Made by a program: the position numbers and the translations under genes | Source: Paenibacillus sp. HB172176 | GTDB lineage: Bacteria > Bacillota > Bacilli > Paenibacillales > Paenibacillaceae | Reading direction: 5' to 3' | DNA: 64,000 nt | Assembly (NCBI RefSeq): GCF_011947265.1 | Contig: NZ_JAATHD010000002.1 | Span: 310,001-374,000 of the forward strand | Shown here: piece by piece, positions 6,984 through 16,434 of the stretch | Numbering within the stretch: position 1 is the first letter of the stretch | Layout: the number at the start of each line of letters is the position of its first letter | The notes under the pieces: model-generated | The model's database searches: none | Seen by the model: the letters and a program-made list of their open reading frames with translations, nothing else | Told to the model about the DNA's origin: nothing

Positions 6984-8576
6984 ATGTACAAAGTGCTTGT
7001 ATCCGATCCCATCAGCGATTTGGGAATCCAGCAGCTGGTTGATGCGGCAGACATTATTGTCGACAAAAACCCTGGCTTGTCAGAAGATGAATTAACGGCT
7101 ATAATCGGCGACTACGACGCGTTGCTGGTCAGAAGCCAAACCCGCGTAACGGCGAAAATTATGGAAGCCGGCAAGAAATTGAAAGTGGTTGGACGAGCCG
7201 GCGTCGGCGTTGACAACATTGATCTTGAAGCCGCTACTCAGCGCGGCATTATTGTTATCAATGCTCCTGACGGCAACACGATCACAACCTGCGAGCATAC
7301 CTTCGCCATGATGATGGCCGTTGCCCGCCACATTCCTCAAGCTTATTTGAAAACCGTAAGCGGAACCTGGGATCGCAAGTCGTTCCTCGGCGTCGAGCTT
7401 CGCAATAAAACGTTGGGCGTGCTCGGCATGGGTCGTATCGGCAGCGAGGTCGCCAAACGCGCCAAAGCATTCGGCATGAATATTATGGGTTATGATCCGT
7501 TCATGACGGAAGAGCGCGCAGAGAAGCTGGGCGTGAAGCTTGCAAGCGTGGATGAAATTGTTCGCGAGGCTGATTTCATGACTGTGCATACGCCTCTTAC
7601 TCCGGAAACGCGTCATATGATCGGCGCGAAGCAGTTCGAGGTGATGAAGCCGGGCATGCGCATTATCAACTGCGCTCGCGGCGGCATTATAGATGAAATC
7701 GCTTTGGTTGACGCTGCCGACAAGGGAATTGTCGCCGGAGCCGCTTTCGACGTATTCGAAGTTGAGCCTCCCGCAGCGGATCATCCTTTCCTGAAGCATC
7801 CCAAAATCATCGTCACTCCGCATCTCGGCGCATCTACCGTAGAAGCGCAAGAGAATGTTGCGATTGACGTTTCCGAGCAAGTGCTTCATATTTTGCGGGA
7901 CGAGCCGTTCATGAATGCCGTGAACATGCCTCCTATCCCTGCCTTGCTGCAAAGCAAGCTTCAGCCTTACTTCGCACTTGGCGAGAAGCTCGGAAGCTTC
8001 ATCGCGCAATCGACCGAAGGCGGCGTGCAAGAAATCGTCGTGAGCTTCGCAGGCGAGCTCGCCGAGCTCGATACGCAGCCTCTGACTCGTTATATCGTGC
8101 GGGGCGTATTGTCCCATCATCTTGGCAACGAGCAGGTTAATGTCGTTAACTCCATGCATCTTGCCAAAATTCGCGATGTGAACATCGTTATTCAGAAATC
8201 CCATACAGCCAAGGATTTCACCAATCTTGTTACAGTAGCTCTTCGCACCAAGAAAGAAGAACGTTCGGTATCCGGAACTTTACTTACCGGCTATGGACCC
8301 CGTATCGTTCAGATTGACAAATACCCGGTCGACGTTACGCCGGAAGGCAATCTCATCTTGATCTCGCATAACGATAAGCCGGGCATTATCGGCCGCGTCG
8401 GCACCTTGCTCGGCACGAACGACGTCAATATCGCAACTATGCAGGTTGGACGTCAACTGGTAGGCGGATCCGCCATTATGGTGCTGCGCGTTGACAAAGG
8501 TACGCCGAAAGATGTGCTGGATCAGCTTACAAGCATGCCGGAGCTTAATACAGCCAAAGAAATCATCTTGCCTTAA
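6984..8576 (+). CDS. serA: D-3-phosphoglycerate dehydrogenase
   Basis: 530 residues. SerA oxidises 3-phosphoglycerate to 3-phosphohydroxypyruvate, the first step of serine synthesis. The substrate-binding domain is followed by a Rossmann NAD domain with GVLGMGRIGSEVAKR (about 145-160). The catalytic Arg lies in NCARGG, the Glu in FEVEPP and the His in TPHLGAST. An intervening (ASB) domain and a C-terminal ACT domain (about 455-530, LISHNDKPGIIGRVG) make it the long, regulated type. The ATG at 6984 has AGGAGG at 6968-6973, and an ATG three codons earlier is too close to it. It is one of the few plus-strand genes here and is monocistronic. Confidence 0.97.
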   Translation: MYKVLVSDPISDLGIQQLVDAADIIVDKNPGLSEDELTAIIGDYDALLVRSQTRVTAKIMEAGKKLKVVGRAGVGVDNIDLEAATQRGIIVINAPDGNTITTCEHTFAMMMAVARHIPQAYLKTVSGTWDRKSFLGVELRNKTLGVLGMGRIGSEVAKRAKAFGMNIMGYDPFMTEERAEKLGVKLASVDEIVREADFMTVHTPLTPETRHMIGAKQFEVMKPGMRIINCARGGIIDEIALVDAADKGIVAGAAFDVFEVEPPAADHPFLKHPKIIVTPHLGASTVEAQENVAIDVSEQVLHILRDEPFMNAVNMPPIPALLQSKLQPYFALGEKLGSFIAQSTEGGVQEIVVSFAGELAELDTQPLTRYIVRGVLSHHLGNEQVNVVNSMHLAKIRDVNIVIQKSHTAKDFTNLVTVALRTKKEERSVSGTLLTGYGPRIVQIDKYPVDVTPEGNLILISHNDKPGIIGRVGTLLGTNDVNIATMQVGRQLVGGSAIMVLRVDKGTPKDVLDQLTSMPELNTAKEIILP

Positions 8577-8640
8577 AAGCAAATTCAAAATCTCTATAAT
8601 GTTCCACGAAGAACAAGATTTATCTGCAAGCTTCAACAAA

Positions 8641-8670
8641 AACAGCGTTCACTTGAGTGAACGCTGTTTT
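8641..8670. terminator. Bidirectional terminator between serA and resE
   Basis: A perfect 13-bp stem (8641-8653/8656-8668) with a two-base centre is flanked by a T run on the plus strand and an A-rich run (T-rich on the minus strand). It serves convergent serA and resE. Confidence 0.88.
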
Positions 8671-8683
8671 CTCATTAGGTCAA

Positions 8684-10153
8684 TTAAAATGAATCGCGAA
8701 CGTCGACCGGCAATAATATCGTAAACGTTGTGCCCGTGCCCTTCACGCTGTCGACCGCGATTTGACCATGATGCATATCGATCAAATTTTTCACAATCGC
8801 AAGACCAAGCCCTGTTCCGCTAGAGGCTCCCCTCTTCCTCGCTTTATCCGCTTTGTAGAAACGCTCGAAGATAAACGGAACATCCTCTGTCGGTATGCCT
8901 TGTCCTTCATCCTTGACGACAATCTGAACAAACGAGCTTTCGTTCACAAGCACATTCTCGCCTGCAATCGCTATGCATTTGCCGGCTGTCGTATGTCTAA
9001 GTGCATTGTCCATCAGATTGGTGAGCACCTGCTCCAGCTTGTCCTCATCCGCTTGCATGAGCGTAAGCGGCTCCTCGGGAAGCGACAGGTTAAGCAGCAC
9101 GTCTCTCTCTTTCGCATACACCTGAAACTTGCGATGCACCCTGCGAATCATATGATTAAGATCGATTTGTTGCTCGTTCATGTCCACATGACCGGCTTCC
9201 ATCCTCGCAATGTCGAGGAAATCATTCACCAGACGTCCCATACGCAATGATTCGTCATAGATGACTTGAACAAGCTCCTTGCGTTCCTCGGGCTCCACGA
9301 CAATATCGTCTATCAATGCTTCGCTGTAGCCTTGAAGCATGGAAAGCGGCGTTCTGATCTCATGCGAGATATTGGCAACAAAGTCCCGTCGCAGCTTATC
9401 CAGCTTATGCTCCTCAGTCACGTTCCGAATGACGGCTACGGCGCCTCGAATGACGCCCCCGGATTGAAGCGGCGCCATCACGACCGACCACACATTGCTG
9501 TGCACATGGATTTTGTCCGTAAGATCGCGGCCTTCTTGCATCACATTATGAAGCAGATGACGAAGCGGCAGCGGCGTATTCGTGAGCAGAGGCATGCCTT
9601 CAATATCATCATCATCCCATTCGGATTCGAGACCGGACCATTGATTGATCAAGAGATGTCCGCTTGGATTCGTCAGAATGACGCAGCCCTCTGCATCGAA
9701 GGTGATGACCGAATCCCCCATGCTTCGCAGAATGCTGGCAAGATGATTCTTCTCATGCTGCAAATCATGTATCAGTTCCTCGAGCTGCTCCGTCATGTGG
9801 TTGAACGTATTGGCAAGCTGGCCAATCTCATCCGATGACCGAATATTCACGCGAGTGCTGTAATCGCCTTGAGCAACGGAATCGGCAGCATTCTTCAGCT
9901 GAAGCAGGGGCTGTTGAATCTTCGCCGACAGGAAGAATGCGAAGAAAGTCGACAGCAGGAAGCCGATTACTGCCGTGACGATGAACAACAATTTGATGGC
10001 ATGCGCATTGTCATTGAACCAGATATCGATATATTGGAGCAAGAATACGCCAAGAATGAGCAGCACGACCGCTACTAGCAGCATGATCGTCGCCCACAGC
10101 TTGCCGATTACGCTATGCCAAAGCAGCCTGTACAATCGTCTCCATAAGCGCAT
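8684..10153 (-). CDS. resE: Sensor histidine kinase ResE
   Basis: 489 residues. ResE phosphorylates ResD in response to oxygen limitation and nitric oxide and controls respiration genes. Two membrane segments (about 17-40 and 52-76) are separated by only about 11 residues. Then come HAMP (76-128), PAS (about 135-245), the H box with His264 in SHEIRTP, and an HATPase domain with the N, G1 (DEGQGIP) and G2 (GTGLGL) boxes. B. subtilis ResE has a large extracytoplasmic domain between its membrane segments, and this one lacks it. The start immediately follows the resD stop. Confidence 0.93.
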   Translation of the reverse strand: MRLWRRLYRLLWHSVIGKLWATIMLLVAVVLLILGVFLLQYIDIWFNDNAHAIKLLFIVTAVIGFLLSTFFAFFLSAKIQQPLLQLKNAADSVAQGDYSTRVNIRSSDEIGQLANTFNHMTEQLEELIHDLQHEKNHLASILRSMGDSVITFDAEGCVILTNPSGHLLINQWSGLESEWDDDDIEGMPLLTNTPLPLRHLLHNVMQEGRDLTDKIHVHSNVWSVVMAPLQSGGVIRGAVAVIRNVTEEHKLDKLRRDFVANISHEIRTPLSMLQGYSEALIDDIVVEPEERKELVQVIYDESLRMGRLVNDFLDIARMEAGHVDMNEQQIDLNHMIRRVHRKFQVYAKERDVLLNLSLPEEPLTLMQADEDKLEQVLTNLMDNALRHTTAGKCIAIAGENVLVNESSFVQIVVKDEGQGIPTEDVPFIFERFYKADKARKRGASSGTGLGLAIVKNLIDMHHGQIAVDSVKGTGTTFTILLPVDVRDSF

Positions 10154-10870
10154 TTACTTCGGAACCTCTAGCTTATAGCCAACTCCCCATACTGTCGTAA
10201 TCATCGCCGCCGCGTCGGCGGACACCTTGTTAAGCTTCTCGCGCAGTCGCTTCACATGTGTATCAACGGTTCGAAGATCTCCGAAAAACTCGTAATTCCA
10301 TACATCCTTAAGTAAATCCTCGCGCGAGAATACCTTGTCCGGTGAAACGGCGAGATAGTGAAGCAGTTCATATTCCTTCGGCGTCAAACTGACTTCCTGA
10401 CCGCCCGCTGTTACGCGGTGAGCGTCATGCTCGATCGTAAGATGGGGAAACACGATATTCGAGATCGCGTTCATCTCCTTGGTCAGGAAGGCGGTTGACG
10501 AGGAACGGCGCAAAATCGCCTTCACCCGATATATAATTTCTCTTGGAGAGAAAGGCTTCACTACATAATCATCCGCACCGACCTCGAAACCCTGTACACG
10601 GTTCATCTCCTCGCCTTTTGCCGTAAGCATAATGACCGGTGTGGCCTTCACCTGACGAAGGCGGGAGCACACTTCCACCCCATCAATACCCGGCAACATC
10701 ACATCAAGCAGAATAATCGCATAGTCCGAGCTGGAAGCCAGCTTGAGCGCGGTTTCGCCATCCTCGGCTTCATCAATTACATAGCCTTCCTTCTCCAAAT
10801 ACATTTTCAATAAACGACGAATTCTCTCTTCATCATCCACGACCAAAATACGGTTGCGAAAATCGGACAT
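10154..10870 (-). CDS. resD: Response regulator ResD
   Basis: 238 residues of the OmpR/PhoB type. The receiver domain has the acidic pair Asp12-Asp13 and the phosphoacceptor Asp56 in LLDVMLPG, with a conserved Lys in VVKPFSP. A C-terminal winged helix (about 135-238) contains LTPKEYELL. ResD activates anaerobic and respiratory genes, including the resABC operon. The ATG at 10870 has GGAGGGAG upstream; longer in-frame extensions run into resC and are not supported. Order resA-B-C-D-E matches B. subtilis. Confidence 0.95.
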   Translation of the reverse strand: MSDFRNRILVVDDEERIRRLLKMYLEKEGYVIDEAEDGETALKLASSSDYAIILLDVMLPGIDGVEVCSRLRQVKATPVIMLTAKGEEMNRVQGFEVGADDYVVKPFSPREIIYRVKAILRRSSSTAFLTKEMNAISNIVFPHLTIEHDAHRVTAGGQEVSLTPKEYELLHYLAVSPDKVFSREDLLKDVWNYEFFGDLRTVDTHVKRLREKLNKVSADAAAMITTVWGVGYKLEVPK

Positions 10871-10896
10871 GACTGCCAACTCCCTCCTTTGATTAA

Positions 10897-12156
10897 CTAC
10901 ACTCCCGCGTAGGAATGCAGTCCCGCAATGACCAGATTTACCCCGATCAAGGTAAACAATACGATAACAAATCCGATTACGGCAAGCCAGGAAGAATTGA
11001 GTCCTTGCCAGCCTCGGGACAACCGGAAATGCAGATAGGCGCTGTAGAACAACCAGGTAATCAGCGCCCATACCTCCTTCGGATCCCAGCCCCAGAACCG
11101 GCCCCAGGCTCTCTCAGCCCAAATCATCGCGAAGATTAAAGCGCCGAGCGTGAAGATCGGAAATCCGATGGCAATGGCGCGATAGCTGATTTCATCCAGA
11201 TCATCCGGATCAATACCCTCAAGCGTCGGGTGAATGACAACGCTCAAGCGTTTGCGGAAAAGAAGCCTCATCAGACCGTACAGCAGCGAACCGGTAATAA
11301 TCGACCATACTACCGTATTTAGCTTGCGTCCGGCATTAACGCCATTCATCCAGGACGGAGCCTCCAGCAAGCCGTCCTCCATGCCAAGGAAGGAATCCAT
11401 CTTATCGACTTGACTGTTGTACGGCTTGAATATCGGCGGCAACGTATAATAAGCCGTTTCGACCGATGTAGATTCTACACCTCTGTCGTCGATGTTAACC
11501 TTTTCTCTCGTGAAACCCGCTTCATAGCCGAGACCGCGGAAGACGAATACGGCTACGATAAAGCCTACAATCATTATAATCGCATACAAGGTGAATTCCA
11601 CCCAGAATTGCGAACGGCGCGCGCCCTTGGACGTACCGGTGAAATCAACAGCGCGCAGCAGATACATCAACCCTGCAGCAAAGCCGACCGCAAAGAAGGC
11701 TTCGCCTAGCGCGGCCGTCGTGACATGCACCTTCAGCCAGATCGAATCGAGTGCGGGAATAAGCGGTTGAACCTCCTGCGGAAACACAGCTGCATAAGCG
11801 ACGATGATAACGACAAGAGGCAAAGCGAACATGCCAAGCATTGGATTTCGATACATAGAATATACGATGGTATAAGCAATCATGATCGCCATCGCCAAGA
11901 AAGACATAAATTCATACATGTTGCTCGTCGGCACCTGACCGCTTCCCGCCCAGCGCGTGAAGAAGAACGCCAGATGCAGGGCGAGACCCGTGCTGGAGAC
12001 GACAAAGGCGAAGGTGCCCCAGCGTTTCATATGGGCCGCAGGATCGCGGTCGCTCCATCTTCTTCCCGCTATCGCGATGACATAGAACAAGAAAGCGAAG
12101 CAATAAAGAAAGAATGCCGCTATATAGCTGCTGCTGCTGAATGATAATAAACTCAC
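10897..12156 (-). CDS. resC: Cytochrome c biogenesis protein ResC (CcsA family)
   Basis: 419 residues with about eight membrane segments. ResC and ResB form the System II haem-handling and cytochrome c synthetase complex. The tryptophan-rich signature WGWDPKEVWALITW and conserved membrane His residues are present. It begins with GTG at 12156. The first four bases (GTGA) overlap the resB stop, and its Shine-Dalgarno GGAGGG lies inside the last resB codons, so translation is coupled. Confidence 0.94.
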   Translation of the reverse strand: MSLLSFSSSSYIAAFFLYCFAFLFYVIAIAGRRWSDRDPAAHMKRWGTFAFVVSSTGLALHLAFFFTRWAGSGQVPTSNMYEFMSFLAMAIMIAYTIVYSMYRNPMLGMFALPLVVIIVAYAAVFPQEVQPLIPALDSIWLKVHVTTAALGEAFFAVGFAAGLMYLLRAVDFTGTSKGARRSQFWVEFTLYAIIMIVGFIVAVFVFRGLGYEAGFTREKVNIDDRGVESTSVETAYYTLPPIFKPYNSQVDKMDSFLGMEDGLLEAPSWMNGVNAGRKLNTVVWSIITGSLLYGLMRLLFRKRLSVVIHPTLEGIDPDDLDEISYRAIAIGFPIFTLGALIFAMIWAERAWGRFWGWDPKEVWALITWLFYSAYLHFRLSRGWQGLNSSWLAVIGFVIVLFTLIGVNLVIAGLHSYAGV

Positions 12157-13826
12157 GCGCTTTTCCCTCCGTTGTCAAGGGATTTCGGATCTACCTCAAT
12201 CCCGATTTTTTTCAGCGCGAACGCAATGTCTCCGCGCATGCCAAACCAGTTTTTGTTCGTATGCGCGCCAAGAGACAGCTTGTCCTCGTCAATGCGCAGC
12301 CAAATTCTGCGATGCTGCCAGTAAGAGCCCATAATCAATCCAATCATGGAGAACGCCGCACCGATCCACAGATAAGGCAATGATTTGTCCATTCTTACGT
12401 TCAAATAGGTCGTGGCTTCGGAGAAATCCACGTTCTCCATGCCGTCAACCCGAATTTCGACCTTGTCAGCCAGTTCGCGGTTAATCGTATCCTGCGCGAA
12501 GCGAACCTTATCCTTCTGCATCGGGAAATACATATACGGCTCTCCTTCGGCTTTCAGGCCAGGTCCCTTCACTGTAAAAATAAATGCCGGAGCGTTCGGG
12601 TCACGGGACAATGTCGTCGGATTTCCTTCGCTGTCCAGAGCGAATTCCATGAAATTCGCATACAGATCAAGCGTGTACGGCCCTACCTCTTGATGCGTCG
12701 GCGCATCCTTCATCGGCAGGAAAAAGGGGCCGTATGTTTCGCCCGTGCTCTTATCCTCAATGATCGGCGATACCGAGTTGAGGCGCGGCGTCAGATCGAA
12801 GTCGAATTGATAGAGCTTCAAGCCTTTGTATTGAAGCGGTTTGTTCACTTCAATCTGATGCTTCTCCACCTCTTCGAGCACGGGCTCCTTCCCGGGATCA
12901 TTACAATCGCTTACACATTTGTAGAGTACTGCATCCGTCACATAGGATTTCGCCCTGGTCTTGCCTTGAAGCTCTTGGGGAAGCTCGTTGTCCTTGTAGA
13001 AATCAACCGTGAATTTCTCGTTCTTCACGAAATAATTCGTATCTTCAATCCGTACAGTATCGCCGTCGGGAATGCCGATATAATTATCCATCTGCCAGCC
13101 CGGCAGCGTTCTGGCGAGAATCGCAAGCAGAAACAGAATCAAGCCGATATGATTAATATAGGGCCCCCATCTGCTGAATCGATTCTTCTCGGCAAGCAGC
13201 GCCGAGCCGTCCGGATCCCGATGCACCCTGTAGCCGCGCTTCTTAAGATGCGAAGCGTATTCCTCCGTCCATGCGTCAGCGTCGCTGATGCCTTCATATT
13301 GGAAGACGGCCTTCTGCCTGAGAATGAACTGGGAATGCTTGCGAATTTGCTGTTTATTCAGCGCGCGGTACAGCGGCAGAACACGGTCGATGCTGCAAAT
13401 GACAAGCGAGGTGCCGATCATAACCAGCAGCCCTATAAACCACCAGCTGTCGTAAATATGCGAGATGCCGAACATGTAATAAAGCTTGCCGGAGAAGCCG
13501 TATGTATTCTCGTAATACTTGTCCAGCTCGAATTTGTTGATGAACGTATTCTCCTGCGGATAGATCGTGCCGAGCATTGCCGTCAAGAATGTAATGATAA
13601 TCAAGTAAATGGCAATTTTCACCGAGGAGAAAAAGCTCCATACGCGATCAATCAAATTCGGATTGCTCTTCTGCGATCTTCTTGCAATGCCGTCATATCG
13701 CATTTCGAGCGGCAAATCCGAGGCTTGCTCTTCCTCCAAAAGCGGCTTGCCGCAGGATTCGCAGAGCACGGTTCCAATGTGATTCTGATGGCCGCACTCG
13801 CATTTCGTATTTTCGGGTACTATCAC
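12153..13826 (-). CDS. resB: Cytochrome c biogenesis protein ResB
   Basis: 557 residues. The ResB domain has three N-terminal membrane segments (about 70-90, 125-145, 220-240), a large extracytoplasmic domain (about 250-490) and a last membrane segment (about 490-510). The first 30 residues form a zinc ribbon: CECG at 9-12 and CESC at 23-26. That ribbon is absent from B. subtilis ResB as I know it. The start is GTG at 13826 with AGGAGG 8 bases upstream. It works with ResC in haem export and ligation. Confidence 0.94.
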   Translation of the reverse strand: MIVPENTKCECGHQNHIGTVLCESCGKPLLEEEQASDLPLEMRYDGIARRSQKSNPNLIDRVWSFFSSVKIAIYLIIITFLTAMLGTIYPQENTFINKFELDKYYENTYGFSGKLYYMFGISHIYDSWWFIGLLVMIGTSLVICSIDRVLPLYRALNKQQIRKHSQFILRQKAVFQYEGISDADAWTEEYASHLKKRGYRVHRDPDGSALLAEKNRFSRWGPYINHIGLILFLLAILARTLPGWQMDNYIGIPDGDTVRIEDTNYFVKNEKFTVDFYKDNELPQELQGKTRAKSYVTDAVLYKCVSDCNDPGKEPVLEEVEKHQIEVNKPLQYKGLKLYQFDFDLTPRLNSVSPIIEDKSTGETYGPFFLPMKDAPTHQEVGPYTLDLYANFMEFALDSEGNPTTLSRDPNAPAFIFTVKGPGLKAEGEPYMYFPMQKDKVRFAQDTINRELADKVEIRVDGMENVDFSEATTYLNVRMDKSLPYLWIGAAFSMIGLIMGSYWQHRRIWLRIDEDKLSLGAHTNKNWFGMRGDIAFALKKIGIEVDPKSLDNGGKSA

Positions 13827-13838
13827 TAGGGTAACCTC

Positions 13839-14369
13839 CTAAAGCTGCAACAGCCGTTCAATCCGCTCGTCAATATCCGCTTCCTGCATGCCGCCCACAA
13901 CCATTTCGAACAGCTCGCCGTTCGGCTTGACGAAGAACGTGGTCGGATAGGAGCGGAGATTGTACGCTCGCTCGGTTCTACGATTCACGTCTCGCAAAAT
14001 CGGATAATTCAAATCGAATCGATTGACGAAATTTTTGACAGTCAGCGTATCCTCGCTGAGATTAATCGCAAGTATAACCAAACCTTTGTCCTTCCATTTC
14101 TCGTATTGCTTCTCGAATTCAGGCATTTCCTTCACGCAGGGCTCGCAGAAGCTTCCCCAGAAGTTAATGACGATTGGCTGACCGACATAATCGGACAGCG
14201 CGGTTTCTCCGCCGTTCAAATTCGATAACAAAAAGGAGGGCGGCTTGTCCCCCGGCTGAAGCGGCCCTGTCCCATCCTTGGCAAATATGCTGGTTCCGAT
14301 TGCATAGCCCCCGATAATGAGCACGGCAATCAAGATAATCACTTGAAGCGCTTTGCGAGACTTCTTCAA
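13839..14369 (-). CDS. resA: Thiol-disulfide oxidoreductase ResA
   Basis: 176 residues. ResA is a membrane-anchored thioredoxin-fold protein that reduces apocytochrome c haem-site cysteines. An N-terminal anchor (about 8-27) is followed by the thioredoxin domain with FCEPC (active Cys at about 75 and 78) and the cis-Pro in YPTTF. The start is set to TTG at 14369 because GGGGAG (14378-14383) is 8 bases upstream. A GTG three codons earlier overlaps that ribosome-binding site and is unlikely. Confidence 0.94.
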   Translation of the reverse strand: MKKSRKALQVIILIAVLIIGGYAIGTSIFAKDGTGPLQPGDKPPSFLLSNLNGGETALSDYVGQPIVINFWGSFCEPCVKEMPEFEKQYEKWKDKGLVILAINLSEDTLTVKNFVNRFDLNYPILRDVNRRTERAYNLRSYPTTFFVKPNGELFEMVVGGMQEADIDERIERLLQL

Positions 14370-14410
14370 TGCTTTCACTCCCCGTACAATCAGGTATGTA
14401 CAATGCTTTC

Positions 14411-14446
14411 ATTATAACGAAAAGTCGACGGCATGAAATGCCGCCG
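14411..14446 (-). terminator. rluB terminator overlapping a resA -10 box
   Basis: Arms 14426-14434 and 14438-14446 form a 9-bp stem with a 3-base loop, one G-U pair and a short T run on the minus strand. A TATAAT (14411-14416) follows directly and is the probable resA -10; the candidate -35 TTTCAT falls inside the hairpin. Termination of rluB and initiation of res are thus packed into 40 bases. Confidence 0.6.
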
Positions 14447-14450
14447 CCGA

Positions 14451-15194
14451 TTACTTTTTATGAACTTTATGTGTCTTAAACGCAGCCGCTTTAAGCTCTT
14501 CCACTTCTTGCGGCGTCAAGTGACGAAACTTGCCTCTCCCCAATTGCTGAAGACCTAGCTCGCCAAACTTGATGCGTTTCAAACGGATTACTTTGTGGCC
14601 AACCGCCTCAAACATGCGCCGCACCTGTCGATTTCTTCCTTCATAGATCGTAATCGCGATCGTTGCTTCATTCTTGTCCGTATCCACGTCGTGATATTCC
14701 ACCTCTGCGGGGGATGTCATGCCGTCCTCGAGCTTGACGCCCTTCTGCAGCTGCTCCAATGCAGTGCCGTGAGGCACTCCCTTTACCGTAGCGTGATAGG
14801 TTTTGGGCACATGATGCTTGGGATGCGTAAGCAGATTCGCAAACTCGCCGTCATTCGTCAGAATCAAAAGCCCCTCCGTATCATAATCGAGCCTGCCGAC
14901 GGGATAGACGCGCTCCTTGATGCCCGGCAGAAAATCCGTCACCACTTTGCGGCCTTGCGGATCATTCGCGCTCGTAATGACCCCTTTGCTCTTGTTGAGC
15001 ATAAGATAAAGCTTCTTCTCGCCTCGAATGGTTTTGCCGTTAACGGCAATCGCATCGACTGCAGGGTCGGCCTTTACTCCGAGAGTTGTGACCTTCTCCC
15101 CATTGACCGTTACCGCGCCGGATTGGATAAGCTCCTCGCATTTGCGTCTGGAAGCTACGCCAGCCTGCGCCAAAATTTTCTGTAAACGTTCCAA
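14451..15194 (-). CDS. rluB: 23S rRNA pseudouridine synthase RluB
   Basis: 247 residues. RluB makes a pseudouridine in helix 89 of 23S rRNA. An S4 RNA-binding domain (about 1-60) is followed by the RsuA-type catalytic domain with GRLDYDTEGLLILTND, where Asp is the nucleophile. The protein begins MERLQKILA from TTG at 15194; GAGGTG (15201-15206) is 6 bases upstream and the B. subtilis protein begins the same way. The GTG three codons earlier is part of that ribosome-binding site. Confidence 0.93.
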   Translation of the reverse strand: MERLQKILAQAGVASRRKCEELIQSGAVTVNGEKVTTLGVKADPAVDAIAVNGKTIRGEKKLYLMLNKSKGVITSANDPQGRKVVTDFLPGIKERVYPVGRLDYDTEGLLILTNDGEFANLLTHPKHHVPKTYHATVKGVPHGTALEQLQKGVKLEDGMTSPAEVEYHDVDTDKNEATIAITIYEGRNRQVRRMFEAVGHKVIRLKRIKFGELGLQQLGRGKFRHLTPQEVEELKAAAFKTHKVHKK

Positions 15195-15272
15195 ATGTTT
15201 CACCTCACTCTACATCATAACGATATAGAGCGCAAAGTACAAGTTTACTGTCGATTCTAGCTCTCAAATGGA

Positions 15273-15806
15273 TTAAAAGATGTATAAGCAAATCAAAATG
15301 GCCGCAACAAACCCGACGAAATCCGAAAATAAACCTACTTTTAACGCGTATCTCGTCTTACGAACCGCCACTGCTCCAAAATAAACCGTCAGTACATATA
15401 GCGTCGTATCGGTGCTGCCTTGAATGGTAGACGCTATGCGGCCAATCATGGAATCCGGACCGTAGGTTTGAATGAGATCCGCAGTGAACGCCAGCGAACC
15501 TGCGCCTGTAAGCGGACGCAGAAGGCCAAGAGGCAGCACTTCGCTGGGGATATGCAGCCAATCGAAAAGCGGTCGTACGGCCGACAGCATGAAGTCCATC
15601 GCACCGGATGCGCGAAACATGCTGATCGCGACCATCATGCCCACAAGATGCGGAATGATTGCGATCGCTGTGCCGAAGCCGTCCTTGGCTCCCTCGACGA
15701 AGGTTTCATAGACGGGCAACTTTCTTCGAAGCGCCCCATAGAGCGGGATGAATACAATAATGGCGGGAATCAGCCAAGCGGACAGCCTGGTGAATATCTC
15801 ATACAA
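15273..15806 (-). CDS. spmB: Spore maturation protein SpmB
   Basis: 177 residues with about four to five membrane segments and the nucleoside-recognition (Gate) domain. SpmA and SpmB act in the mother cell in spore core dehydration. TTG at 15806 is the likely start, with GGGGGG 8 bases upstream; a GTG at 15815 directly abuts the G run. The start lies 8 bases inside the end of spmA, so the two are coupled. Order dacB-spmA-spmB matches B. subtilis. Confidence 0.93.
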   Translation of the reverse strand: MYEIFTRLSAWLIPAIIVFIPLYGALRRKLPVYETFVEGAKDGFGTAIAIIPHLVGMMVAISMFRASGAMDFMLSAVRPLFDWLHIPSEVLPLGLLRPLTGAGSLAFTADLIQTYGPDSMIGRIASTIQGSTDTTLYVLTVYFGAVAVRKTRYALKVGLFSDFVGFVAAILICLYIF

Positions 15807-16392
15807 GCTCTTCACCCCCCGATCGCTTCCGGTACCAGCGGTCCGCGGCGATGGCTGCTGCGGTTGCGATGAAGGTCGCAGCCAAGGTCGTTCCGATAAT
15901 TTCGGCAGGATTGGCCGAACCGTAATTCATCCGTATCGCGATTAATGTCGTGGGAATGATTGTAATGCTCGAAGTGTTCAAGGCCAGCAAGGTGCACATG
16001 GCAGGCGTTGCCGTATCGGGATGCGGATTCAGCTTCTGCAGCTCCTGCATCGCCTTGATGCCCATTGGCGTTGCCGCATTGCCGAGTCCGAACAAATTGG
16101 CGCTAAGATTGCTCATTATGTAGCCGATCGCGGGATGATTCCTCGGAATATCCGGGAATAGCCAGCGCACGAGAGGTCCAAGCAGTCGTGCGAGCTTCTT
16201 AAGGAGCTCCGCATCTTCCGCAATTCGCATCATCCCGAGCCAAAATACCATAATGCTGATTAAACCGAAGCTTACCGTAACGCCTGACTTCGCCCCATCG
16301 AAGGCGGCCTGCGTTACGGCATCCATCTTGCCCGTGCAAGCAGCCACCGCCACGCTCGCCACAATAAAAAATAACCAAATGAAGTTCACCAT
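15799..16392 (-). CDS. spmA: Spore maturation protein SpmA
   Basis: 197 residues, mostly membrane-embedded, with the nucleoside-recognition (Gate) domain. The conserved NLFGLGNAATPMGIKAM segment is visible. The ATG at 16392 is chosen because GGGGGAGG lies 10 bases upstream; the in-frame GTG at 16401 is only one base from it. The partner is SpmB, overlapping at the 3' end. The role is spore core dehydration and heat resistance. Confidence 0.93.
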   Translation of the reverse strand: MVNFIWLFFIVASVAVAACTGKMDAVTQAAFDGAKSGVTVSFGLISIMVFWLGMMRIAEDAELLKKLARLLGPLVRWLFPDIPRNHPAIGYIMSNLSANLFGLGNAATPMGIKAMQELQKLNPHPDTATPAMCTLLALNTSSITIIPTTLIAIRMNYGSANPAEIIGTTLAATFIATAAAIAADRWYRKRSGGEELV

Positions 16393-16434
16393 ATCCTTCA
16401 CGCCTCCCCCAAAACGCGAACGCAGAACGGCTTA

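Noticed and set aside
7092-8204. 370-residue frame antisense to serA
   Set aside because: It mirrors the codon pattern of serA, has no ribosome-binding site and shows no domain.
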